Source: Devosia sp. XK-2
GTDB taxonomy: Bacteria > Pseudomonadota > Alphaproteobacteria > Rhizobiales > Devosiaceae
NCBI RefSeq assembly: GCF_037113415.1
Contig: NZ_CP146608.1
Span: forward strand, 1,446,501 to 1,510,500
Reading direction: 5' to 3'
DNA length: 64,000 bases
Position numbers and translations under genes: made by a program. The notes below the pieces were generated by a model that was not told the origin of the DNA, did not search any database, and worked only from the letters and a program-made list of their open reading frames with translations. Shown here piece after piece: positions 15,030-23,306 of this stretch; the first letter of the stretch is position 1, and every line of letters begins with the position of its first letter.

Positions 15030-17483
15030 ATGCCCAGCCCTTTGCTAACCCTTGCCCGTGGCGACAGCCTCACCGCCTGGGAGCTTTCAGCCGTCGAGGC
15101 GACCTATTTCCCTGGCGAACCTGCTCCCGCAAGCGACCCGCAGAACTATAAATATGTCAACGGTTTCGTTGATGTCGGCGACTTGCCCTGCCGCGTCGCA
15201 ACCTGGAAAGATGTCGCCAGTCGCACGGTCACTTTGCGCACGGACTGGGCCGTCGAGCAGCTTTACCTCCCGGGCAATAACCGGCGTGTGGAGTTCAGCC
15301 AGTTCCGCCATCGCCCGACCCGGCTTGCGCGGTGGTGCCGCGCCCGCGTCACCAGCCCCGTGGACCGTTATTGTTCCTTCGATCTTTGGACGCGTGGTGG
15401 TGTGCATATCTGGGTCGACGGTCAATTGGCCGGGCGTTTCGAACCCTTCACCCGCAATGCCGATCAGCGCAGCGTCGTACACCTGCCCATCAAGGCGTCC
15501 GGCAGCGAAATCATCGTTCTGACCGAGGACATGGCCGAGCGTGACACCAACTGGTTTTTCGAGCTGGCGCTGCTCGATGACGTTGCGCTCGATGTCTACC
15601 TCTCCGGTGCTAGCCTGGGCGATCAGGTCGAAGCACTGCGTGGACTGTCCACGCAGGCCCGCACGCGCGGCGACGTGGTGACTGGCGATGAGACGCTGAC
15701 ATTGCTTTTTGACACACCCGTCGCCATACCGGTGCAAGTCAGGGTGGTGGTCTCATCGACATCGCATACCAAGGCGATATTGCTCGATGCCGAGTACGAA
15801 TTGCCCGCCGGCGCGACCGAACTCGAACTGTGCCCAGGCCACCAATTGCCGCAAGGCTATCACGATCTGCGTCTGACCTTTTCCGCTGGCGGCAGCACGG
15901 TCGAGCGCGACATCGGCTGCGCTATTCTGCACGATCTGGTTCCGCGGCATTTGGGCGACGACCTGGCGGCGCGCAAGCGGCTAGCGCTGGAGCATGCCGC
16001 TGCCCATGGCGAAAATCGCATGGGCTTGGCGATCGCGCTCTTGGAAACCGGGCGTCACAGTGACCCTAGGGTGGCCCTGGTCATTGAGGACACGCTGCTG
16101 ACCATGAATGAGCGGCGCGATTGTGCCGATTTTGTCGCCGTGCCACTGCTTTGGGTCTGGATACGCTATCGCGACGCACTGCCGAGCGACCTGGCCGACC
16201 GCATCCGCCAGGCTTTCCTCAATTTCCGCTATTGGGTGGACGAACCGGGCAATGATGCCATGTGGTTCTGGAGCGAAAATCACGCGCTTTGTTTTCACGT
16301 TGCCCAATTGCTGGCCGGGCAGAGCTTTCCCGACGCGGTCTTTTCCGCGTCGGGACGCAAGGGAAGCGAGCAGGCCGCTCTTGCCAGCCAAAGGCTGGCG
16401 CTCTGGTTCGACGCGGTGGAAGAGGACGGCTTGGCCGAATGGAATTCGGCGGCCTATTATCCGGTGGATTTCATCGGTCTTTTGACCCTGGCCGAGTTGG
16501 CCCCGACCGATCTGGCCGCCAGGGCCCGCGCCATCTGTGACCGCATCTTCACCATGGTTGCCTTGCATACGCTCGAAGGCGTGCCCGCCGGCTCCATGGG
16601 GCGGGCCTATGACAAGGAGTTGCGGGCAGGACCGTTGACCGAGCTGGCGCCCTTTGCCGCAGTCGCCTTTGGTCGCGGTTGGCTCAATACCGGGGTCGCA
16701 TCGCTGCCGCTCTTCGCAGCGGGCAGTTACGAGCCGCCGAGGGGATTGGCGGCCTATGTCGAGCCGCCCTCAGGGCAGGCCCTGACCGCTCGCTACCATC
16801 AGGGATATGGTCCCGCCGCCAGCCTGAGCCTGTACAAGACCCGAGCCGTCCAGCTGTCTACCAACAGTCTCACCAAGGCCGGCGGCTATGGCCACCAGCA
16901 ACATGTGCTGGACCTGCGCTTTGCCAGCCACCCCATGGCGCGCTCCTGGATCAATCATCCCGGCGAAGACGATCCCTGGGGCCAGCAGCGCCCGTCCTAT
17001 TGGGCTGGCAACGGCAAGCTTCCACGCGTCGGGCAGCACGAAAACGTCGCACTGCTGCAATACCGGCTGGGACCGGACGCTCGCCTTGGTTTCACCCATA
17101 TCTATGCGGCCCATGCGGGCCTGACACACCATCTTTCTGGTGACACGCTTATCCTTGAAGCCGGGGACGGGCTGGTGGCCTACAAGGCGACCGGGCCGCT
17201 TGAGGCGGTAGAGCAGGGGCCGGCGGCTGGCGTCGAATACCGATGCCATGGCGCTCAGCAAGGTTGGGCTGTCATTGTCGCGCGGGGAGCGCCCCTGTCC
17301 GATTTCGCCGCCGGACTGGCGCAGTCCCGATTGTATTTCAGTGGCGGCGATGCGCTGGTCTTCGAGGGGGCCGGGCCATCACAGCTCAGCCTTGACTGGC
17401 ACAAAGGGCTTATGGTCGGCGACGTCCCGCAAGCGGAGCCGTCGGCAGGTGTCTCGCCGGTGGTCACCATCATTGCCGGCTAG
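15030..17483 (+). CDS. Uncharacterised 817-residue protein, possible glycan-active toroid enzyme
   Basis: I do not recognise a named family. There is no signal peptide, so it should act in the cytoplasm on imported material. Residues 1-220 look beta-rich and carry HIWVDGQLAGRFEPFTRN, a jelly-roll-like pattern. Residues 300-580 look all-helical with repeated hairpins, as in an alpha/alpha toroid. Residues 590-817 are beta-rich again. The helical part holds a striking block, WFWSENHALCFH (residues 412-423), and then EWNSAAYYP (470-478). Conserved Asn, His and Tyr are the catalytic set of several toroid polysaccharide lyases, which suggests but does not show lyase or hydrolase activity. It lies between the importer ATPases and the GH38 mannosidase. 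AAGG precedes the ATG. The stop codon is the first three bases of a TAGAG repeat. Confidence 0.6.
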   Translation: MPSPLLTLARGDSLTAWELSAVEATYFPGEPAPASDPQNYKYVNGFVDVGDLPCRVATWKDVASRTVTLRTDWAVEQLYLPGNNRRVEFSQFRHRPTRLARWCRARVTSPVDRYCSFDLWTRGGVHIWVDGQLAGRFEPFTRNADQRSVVHLPIKASGSEIIVLTEDMAERDTNWFFELALLDDVALDVYLSGASLGDQVEALRGLSTQARTRGDVVTGDETLTLLFDTPVAIPVQVRVVVSSTSHTKAILLDAEYELPAGATELELCPGHQLPQGYHDLRLTFSAGGSTVERDIGCAILHDLVPRHLGDDLAARKRLALEHAAAHGENRMGLAIALLETGRHSDPRVALVIEDTLLTMNERRDCADFVAVPLLWVWIRYRDALPSDLADRIRQAFLNFRYWVDEPGNDAMWFWSENHALCFHVAQLLAGQSFPDAVFSASGRKGSEQAALASQRLALWFDAVEEDGLAEWNSAAYYPVDFIGLLTLAELAPTDLAARARAICDRIFTMVALHTLEGVPAGSMGRAYDKELRAGPLTELAPFAAVAFGRGWLNTGVASLPLFAAGSYEPPRGLAAYVEPPSGQALTARYHQGYGPAASLSLYKTRAVQLSTNSLTKAGGYGHQQHVLDLRFASHPMARSWINHPGEDDPWGQQRPSYWAGNGKLPRVGQHENVALLQYRLGPDARLGFTHIYAAHAGLTHHLSGDTLILEAGDGLVAYKATGPLEAVEQGPAAGVEYRCHGAQQGWAVIVARGAPLSDFAAGLAQSRLYFSGGDALVFEGAGPSQLSLDWHKGLMVGDVPQAEPSAGVSPVVTIIAG

Positions 17484-17593
17484 AGCGTTTGCAGAAAAGG
17501 TGGCAACGGTTTTGCTCCTTGGGCTTTGAATCGAGGATCGAAAACGCGACAAAACAACGAGTTAGAGTATTTCCGCAAAGCACCGAAATACTC
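17481..17593. repeat. Two TAGAG-type palindromic repeat units
   Basis: Unit 1 begins TAGAGCGTTT at the stop codon of the 817-residue protein; GCGTTT (17485-17490) pairs with AAACGC (17542-17547), and between them lies GAAAAGGTGG...GGTTTT. Unit 2 begins GTTAGAG; GAGTATTTC (17565-17573) pairs exactly with GAAATACTC (17585-17593). The joint ACGCGACAAAACAACGAGTT resembles the joint of the tandem repeats at 62216. They sit inside an operon, 20 bases before the GH38 gene. Confidence 0.65.
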
Positions 17594-17613
17594 GAGAGGC
17601 GGAACCAACCGAC

Positions 17614-20600
17614 ATGCGTATCAAGAAGCTCGATCATCTCCTTTCGCGGCTACAGCAGCACATATTCACGCCGCTCGACGCGACCCTGCCCTTGCGTTTC
17701 CGGCGTGGACTGCCCGAGCAAAGGGCGGAAATCGTCGCGCAGGACCCGCGCAATTGGGAGGCAGTGGAGCCGAGCCTGGTCTGGGGTGAGCCCGAGAGCT
17801 ATTTCTGGTTCGCGACCCGTGCCTCAATTCCCCAGGCAGCGGCGGGCAAGCCGGTCTTCCTCAAGGTCAATGCACAATTCGGCAATACGCGCGGCCGCTC
17901 CGACCCGCAATGCCTTGTGCGGGTCAATGGCAAGATCGCTCAGGGGGTAGACGGCAACCACCAGGAACTCTTGCTGAGCTCCGCTGCCGGGGCAGGCGAC
18001 ACCTACGATATTCTGCTTGAGGCCGGTACGATTGAGGATCGCCGCCAATACGGCATGTCGATGACGTTGATGCTGCACGACCCGCTGGTTGAAAAGGTCT
18101 TCTACGACCTCTCCGTGCCGCTCGACGTTGCCCGCCTGCTCGCAGACGACGATGCGCGCCGTCATTTCATCCTAAATCGGGTCGACGAGGCGCTGGCCGT
18201 CATCGATTTCCGCCCCGGCAATCCGGATCGCTTCGCTGCCTCCCTCAGGCAGGCCGAAGCCATCGCCGAACAGATCTATGCCGCACAGGATTTCGAGGAA
18301 AAGCCGGTCATTACCGTCACCGGACACACACATATCGATGTGGCCTGGCTCTGGCGTGTCCGCGAGACCCGCCAGAAAATGGCGCGCTCCATGTCGACCG
18401 CATTGGCGCTGATGGAGCAATATCCCGACTACCGCTTCATGTATAATCAGGGCGTACTGCTCGACTACCTGGCGCAGGACTATCCTGAGGTGTTCGAGCG
18501 GCTGCGGGCTCGGGTTGAGGACGGCAGCTTTGAAATCGAGGGCGCGCTCTGGCTTGAACCGGATGCGAATATCACCAGCGGCGAGTCCTTCGCCCGGCAC
18601 ATTCTGCATGGCGTCGCCTATCACGAGCAGACATTCGGGGTAACGCCCAAGGTCTTCTGGTTGCCCGATACTTTTGGCTATTCCGCTGCCCTGCCGCAAA
18701 TGATGAAACTGGCTGACGTCGACGTCTTCGTCACGCACAAGCTGAGCTGGAACGATACCAATCGCATGCCCAACGAAACCTTCCACTGGCAAGGGATCGA
18801 TGGCAGCACAGTGGCCGCCTATTTCATGACCACTCAGCCCTATACCTCTACCGGTTTTGGCACGACCTACAACGCCAATATTAAGCCCACCTTCGTGATG
18901 GGAACCTGGAAACGCCATGCCCAGCAGGCGCTCAACAAGGAACTCTTCATGGTCTATGGCCACGGCGATGGCGGTGGCGGACCTACCAGGGCAATGCTTG
19001 AAAATATTCGCCGCATGGAAAAGGGCATTCCCGGCTGCCCCGCCGTCCGGCACGAGCACATGCGGCCCTATTTCGACCGGCTGCTGGCGCGCATGGCCGA
19101 CCGGCCAGACGATTATCCCACCTGGGTCGGCGAACTTTACCTCGAATATCACCGCGGCACCCTGACCTCGGTTGCCAAGAACAAGCGTAACAATCGCCTT
19201 GCCGAACAGACTTTGCGTGAGCTCGAAATGCTGGCCGTGCTGGCCCGGCAATATCTGGGGCGAGACTATCCGGCGGCCGAATTGCATGACCTGTGGCGCA
19301 TCGTGCTGCTCAACCAGTTCCACGATATTCTACCTGGCACCTCCATTGGCGGCGTTTTCGACGACAGTGACCGCGACTATGCGCGCTTCTTTGAGTCGGC
19401 CGAGGCGCTGCGGGCTGACCTGACCGGACAGCTCGCCGCCAAGGGCGGTTTCGGTCTGCTCAACGCTCTCGGGCGTCCGCGTGGCGGCTTACTGGAATTC
19501 GATGCCGACGGTCCGCAAAGCCTCACCATTGCTGGTCAGACCCAAACCAGCCAAACCGTTCACCGCGCTGACGGGCGCCAGCGCCAGGCGATAATCGCGC
19601 CCGATCTGCCGGCAACGGCCATCACCAATGTCCAGATGGTGCCGGCCGCGGCAATGTCAGACACGGGTTCGCTCATTGTTACCGATCGCGGCCTTGAAAA
19701 CGCGCTTATCCGGGCCCGTTTTGATGCGCAGGGCCGGCTGGTATCGCTGTTCGACAAGCGGCTTGGCCGCGAGGCCATTGCCGCTGGCCGTCCGGCAAAC
19801 CGTTTGCAGGCCTATCGCGACATGCCGGTCGAGTATGACGCGTGGGATATCGACAAGAGCTTCGAGGACCAGGTCTGGGAGATCGATCAGCTGGTCAGCG
19901 CCGAAGTGGTCGAAACCGGTCCGCACCGCGCAGCGCTGCGATTTGAATGGGCCTATGAGCAGTCCCGCATAGTGCAGGTCATCGCGCTCGAGGCCGATAG
20001 CGATCGGCTCGATATCGATTGCCACATCGACTGGCATGAACACGACACGCTGGTGAAAGCTGCATTTCCGCTCAATGTCTTGGCGCAGGAGAGCACGGCC
20101 GAGATCCAGTTCGGCCATGTGCGCCGGCCCAGCCACACCAATACCTCTTGGGACCAGGCGCGTTTCGAAACCGTCATGCACCGCTGGGTCGACGTGTCCG
20201 AACCCGATTTTGGCGTCGCTTTCTTCAACGACTGCAAATATGGCTACGACGTCCGCGGCTGCACCGTGCGGCTGACCCTGTTGAAATCGCCGGTCTATCC
20301 ATGGCCCGAGGCCGACCAGGGCGAGCACAATTTCCGCTACGCCATCACGGTGCATCACGGTCTGTTCGCCAGCGATATTCCCGCCCGCGCCGAGGCCTTC
20401 AATCTGCCGCTTCGTCTCATCGCGGGGCAGGGCGCGCCGCCGGTCGAACATGGTTCACTGCTGCAATTGGAGGGGCAGGGCGTGACCCTGGAGGCGGTCA
20501 AACAGAGCGAAAGTGGCGACGCCTTGATCGCCCGCGTCTGGGAGACGCATGGCCGCCACACCACGGCCGAGCTGCGCCTGCCACCCGGCACGAACCGGGT

Positions 20601-20724
20601 CGAGATCGTCAACCTGCTCGAGCGCTCCCCACAAAACCTGCCCATTGAAGGCGGAAAGGCGAGCCTGTCGCTGTCCCCCTTCCAGATTCTCACCCTTAAA
20701 CTGCATATCGGAGCTGCGTCATGA
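17614..20724 (+). CDS. GH38 alpha-mannosidase
   Basis: This 1036-residue protein has the full GH38 layout: N-terminal region, catalytic beta/alpha barrel from about residue 230, helical bundle and large C-terminal beta domains. The zinc site and nucleophile are visible: HTHIDVAWLW (H240, D242), WLPDTFGYS with D352 as the expected nucleophile, HGDGGGGPT (H450) and FHDILPGTS (H570). The family removes alpha-mannose residues with retention. No signal peptide is present, so it acts on imported glycans in the cytoplasm. Only a weak ribosome site (GAGGCGG) precedes the ATG. Its last codon overlaps the PHP gene as ATGA. Confidence 0.92.
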   Translation: MRIKKLDHLLSRLQQHIFTPLDATLPLRFRRGLPEQRAEIVAQDPRNWEAVEPSLVWGEPESYFWFATRASIPQAAAGKPVFLKVNAQFGNTRGRSDPQCLVRVNGKIAQGVDGNHQELLLSSAAGAGDTYDILLEAGTIEDRRQYGMSMTLMLHDPLVEKVFYDLSVPLDVARLLADDDARRHFILNRVDEALAVIDFRPGNPDRFAASLRQAEAIAEQIYAAQDFEEKPVITVTGHTHIDVAWLWRVRETRQKMARSMSTALALMEQYPDYRFMYNQGVLLDYLAQDYPEVFERLRARVEDGSFEIEGALWLEPDANITSGESFARHILHGVAYHEQTFGVTPKVFWLPDTFGYSAALPQMMKLADVDVFVTHKLSWNDTNRMPNETFHWQGIDGSTVAAYFMTTQPYTSTGFGTTYNANIKPTFVMGTWKRHAQQALNKELFMVYGHGDGGGGPTRAMLENIRRMEKGIPGCPAVRHEHMRPYFDRLLARMADRPDDYPTWVGELYLEYHRGTLTSVAKNKRNNRLAEQTLRELEMLAVLARQYLGRDYPAAELHDLWRIVLLNQFHDILPGTSIGGVFDDSDRDYARFFESAEALRADLTGQLAAKGGFGLLNALGRPRGGLLEFDADGPQSLTIAGQTQTSQTVHRADGRQRQAIIAPDLPATAITNVQMVPAAAMSDTGSLIVTDRGLENALIRARFDAQGRLVSLFDKRLGREAIAAGRPANRLQAYRDMPVEYDAWDIDKSFEDQVWEIDQLVSAEVVETGPHRAALRFEWAYEQSRIVQVIALEADSDRLDIDCHIDWHEHDTLVKAAFPLNVLAQESTAEIQFGHVRRPSHTNTSWDQARFETVMHRWVDVSEPDFGVAFFNDCKYGYDVRGCTVRLTLLKSPVYPWPEADQGEHNFRYAITVHHGLFASDIPARAEAFNLPLRLIAGQGAPPVEHGSLLQLEGQGVTLEAVKQSESGDALIARVWETHGRHTTAELRLPPGTNRVEIVNLLERSPQNLPIEGGKASLSLSPFQILTLKLHIGAAS

Positions 20725-21827
20725 TACCAGGCATTCCGGCAGCATTGCCGCCATTGGCGGCGCGGGAAGGTGTCTGGCTCAAGGGCGATTGGCACCTGCA
20801 TTCGCGCCACAGCACCGATTCGAGCAACAATCCCTTGAGCAAGATCATTGGCTTTGCCGAGCGGATGGACTTCGATTACCTCGCCATCACCGACCACGAC
20901 GTCCATGTCATGGGCGCGGTTGCGCAGCACACATGGGCTGATCCCGAATTCCGCTCGGACAACATTTTGCTGTTCTATGGGGCGGAGCTGACGGCGCCGC
21001 GCGGCCATATCAATATCCTCTCGTCCGAGCCTTACGACCATCAGCGTGTTTTTGACGCGCGGGATGATAGAGACTGGAACCTGCTTCGGCTCAAGCAGGA
21101 TTTGGCCGTGCATTTCTCGGCCAATCACCCCAGCACCAAAAACCACTATGGCTATTCCTTCGACTTGGCGGACTCGGTCGAAATCTGGAATGGCTGCGTC
21201 TGGCCCAAAAACGTGCCCGGCGTCCGCATCTGGGACGACATGCTGCTCTCGGGCCGTATGCTCGGCGCCCGTGGCGGCAGTGATGCCCACCACGGTGTGC
21301 CCGACCGGCCAGACCAGATCGTGCCGCAGACCGTGGAGGCCACAGCCAATTATGTGGGTACACCGACAACCTGGATTTTTGCGCGCGAACGCAGCAAGCC
21401 TGCCATCCTCGAAGCCCTCGAACAGGGGCGCGCCTCGGTCAGCTCCAACCCGTATAACCCACGGGTTGAGCTCTATGCTGATCTCGATGGAGACGGGCTG
21501 ATGGATATGATGATGGGCGACAATGCGCTGCCCACCGGCCGCCCTGTGACGTTCGAGGTGCGGCTTGTTGGCGGCGGTATTCCCGGCGCCAATTATGCAG
21601 TGCGAGTCATCAAGAATCGCGGCGAGTTCGGTAGCTTCATCACCGACGCCGGAACGCGCTCGGTGCAGTTTACCGACACGCCTGGATTGGGCGAGCGCAG
21701 CTACTATCGGGTGGAGATCGAAGGACCGCAGGCACCTTATCCGGAAGTGCCCAATTCCATGGCCCAGAGCCAGAATATGATCGCACTCTCCAACCCGCTC
21801 TATTTCAACTACGATCCCGCCTTCTAG
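20721..21827 (+). CDS. PHP-domain metal-dependent hydrolase (CehA/McbA type)
   Basis: This 368-residue protein has a polymerase/histidinol-phosphatase (PHP) domain with metal ligands in DWHLHSRHSTD (H25, H27), ITDHD (D58, H59), the later SANHPSTK block and GSDAHH (D188, H190). The last about 130 residues are beta-rich. PHP proteins split phosphate esters or, in the CehA group, other esters. It overlaps the GH38 stop as ATGA, so the two are made together. A phosphodiester or ester modification on the mannose-containing substrate is a reasonable inference, but the true bond is unknown. It ends the operon. Confidence 0.85.
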   Translation: MIPGIPAALPPLAAREGVWLKGDWHLHSRHSTDSSNNPLSKIIGFAERMDFDYLAITDHDVHVMGAVAQHTWADPEFRSDNILLFYGAELTAPRGHINILSSEPYDHQRVFDARDDRDWNLLRLKQDLAVHFSANHPSTKNHYGYSFDLADSVEIWNGCVWPKNVPGVRIWDDMLLSGRMLGARGGSDAHHGVPDRPDQIVPQTVEATANYVGTPTTWIFARERSKPAILEALEQGRASVSSNPYNPRVELYADLDGDGLMDMMMGDNALPTGRPVTFEVRLVGGGIPGANYAVRVIKNRGEFGSFITDAGTRSVQFTDTPGLGERSYYRVEIEGPQAPYPEVPNSMAQSQNMIALSNPLYFNYDPAF

Positions 21828-21899
21828 CAGCTCGTGGTGACGCGACCGCGCTCGAGGCAGCCACAAATGCGTCCAGCGCCGCTAGACGAATGGGAAGGG

Positions 21900-21976
21900 T
21901 GGCGATCCCGGCAGGATTCGAACCTGCGACCAACAGCTTAGAAGGCTGCTGCTCTATCCAGCTGAGCTACGGGACC
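21900..21976 (-). tRNA. tRNA-Arg (TCT)
   Basis: The minus strand gives a full cloverleaf: acceptor stem GGTCCCG/CGGGATC, D-arm GCTCAGCTGGATAGAGC, anticodon TCT, T-loop GTTCGAATC and encoded CCA (21900-21902). Confidence 0.95.
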
Positions 21977-22043
21977 GAACGGCGTCTGTTTAACGCATTT
22001 TTCTCCCAAGGCCATAGCCTTGATGCGAAAGCTGCCAGATGGC

Positions 22044-23081
22044 CTACCGCATGGCTAGATGCGCTGTGCTTTCGCGTACCACCAGCTCCGAATTAAGCAC
22101 CACGCGCATTGGTCCGCGTTGGTGGTCGGTGCCTTCGAGAATGTCGATCAGCATTTCGGCGGACATGCGTCCTAGGAGCTCGCGGGGCTGGCGCATGGTG
22201 GTCAACGGCGGCGCGTAGTGCGCCGCCACGCCCAGATCGTCGAAACCGACGATCGAAATATCCCGCGGACACTTGATTCCATGCTGGTGCAGGCCTGAGA
22301 GAAAACCAATGGCCGATTCGTCATTGGCGGCGAAAACGGCAGTGGGCCGCTCGGTCAAAGACATGAAATGGGCCGCCGCGGCCAGCCCGCTTTCCATCTG
22401 GAAATTGCCGCGAAATAGCCATTCCTGCCGCAGGGTAATGCCGGCGCGACTGAGTGCGGTTGTATATCCGGCAAGGCGGTCGCGGGCCACGGTATTGCGT
22501 TCAGGACCCAGCAGATGGGCGATCCGCCGATGACCTAGGTCGATCAAGTGCTGCGTGGCTCGTTCGGCCGCTACCATATTGTCGGTTATGACCGTGTGGA
22601 AACCAGAATTGGGGATCTCTTCGCAGGCCACAACCATTGGCACCGAGTTCGGCGCCCGCACCAGGGCCTGCAGCGTCGCCGGCTCCAGCGACCCGTCCAG
22701 CAATAGCAGCCCATCTGCACGATTGGAGAGCATGTAGTCCTGCAGCCTCTGGGCGGGCGACCGGGCCAGAAACAGATTGGCGACCAGCACGCCATAGCCG
22801 CGATTGGTCGCCTCCCTCTCGATGGCGTCCAGGATCGAAGAGAAGAAGGAATTGCGGATATCGGGCAGGGCAACCAGTATCGTCATGGCCGAGCGCTGCC
22901 GCAGCGACCGGGCCGCCTGGTTCAAAGTGTAACCGGTTACACGAACGGCCTCGGAAACACGCGCACGGGTACTCTCGCTGACCCTGTCAGGGCTCGACAG
23001 GGCACGGCTCACCGTCGCTGTTGATACATTCGCAAAACGCGCAACATCCTGAATTGTCGGCGTTTTTCTTGTCTCTGTCAC
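22044..23081 (-). CDS. LacI-family regulator, divergent from the sugar importer
   Basis: This 345-residue protein has a LacI helix-turn-helix (about residues 10-30, TIQDVARFANVSTATVSRALSS), a hinge with NQAARSLRQ and a sugar-sensing domain ending FAANDESAIGFLSGL and SIVGFDD. The start is GTG at 23081, placed by the family-typical distance to the HTH. It is transcribed away from the importer operon at 23307 across a 225-base gap that holds two LacI-type operators, so it very probably represses that operon and perhaps itself. Confidence 0.9.
   Translation of the reverse strand: MTETRKTPTIQDVARFANVSTATVSRALSSPDRVSESTRARVSEAVRVTGYTLNQAARSLRQRSAMTILVALPDIRNSFFSSILDAIEREATNRGYGVLVANLFLARSPAQRLQDYMLSNRADGLLLLDGSLEPATLQALVRAPNSVPMVVACEEIPNSGFHTVITDNMVAAERATQHLIDLGHRRIAHLLGPERNTVARDRLAGYTTALSRAGITLRQEWLFRGNFQMESGLAAAAHFMSLTERPTAVFAANDESAIGFLSGLHQHGIKCPRDISIVGFDDLGVAAHYAPPLTTMRQPRELLGRMSAEMLIDILEGTDHQRGPMRVVLNSELVVRESTAHLAMR
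22927..22942. promoter_or_regulatory. Operator-like perfect palindrome inside the lacI-type gene
   Basis: GTGTAACCGGTTACAC is a perfect 16-base palindrome with the central CG typical of LacI-family operators, about 140 bases inside the coding region. It encodes part of the conserved hinge segment (VTGYT), so the match could be due to codon choice. Confidence 0.35.
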
Positions 23082-23133
23082 CTCTGGCAGCGCCCCCTCC
23101 CGCTGTCAGTAATGCAAACGGTCTAAATCGAAC

Positions 23134-23160
23134 TTGACATCGGCGCAAGGCTTGTATGAA
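23134..23160 (+). promoter_or_regulatory. Candidate promoter of the second sugar operon
   Basis: TTGACA (23134-23139) is followed after 15 bases by TATGAA (23155-23160). The -35 is consensus but the spacer is shorter than the usual 16-18. The first operator begins five bases further on, a position that would block a polymerase leaving this promoter. Confidence 0.4.
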
Positions 23161-23165
23161 ACTCT

Positions 23166-23214
23166 TGAAATCGATTGCACAACCTGTTTCAGTGGGCTGT
23201 TGCAATCGATTACA
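23166..23214. promoter_or_regulatory. Twin LacI-type operators
   Basis: TGAAATCGATTGCA (23166-23179) and TGCAATCGATTACA (23201-23214) share the pattern TGnAATCGATTnCA, near-palindromic with a central CG. Their centres are 35 bases apart, a little over three helical turns, which suits cooperative binding by a tetrameric or paired regulator. They lie between the divergent regulator and importer genes. Confidence 0.7.
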
Positions 23215-23306
23215 CACAATTGTGGGTTGCTCGATTAGAAAGGCAGCCATGCGATTGGTGCATCGCTGGAGCGCTTAGCTCCTCGTGTTCGTTGGGAGGA
23301 CAACCT

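Noticed and set aside
20355..21866. A 503-residue minus-strand open frame opposite GH38 and PHP genes
   Set aside because: It is a shadow frame; the plus-strand proteins carry intact catalytic motifs across the whole span.
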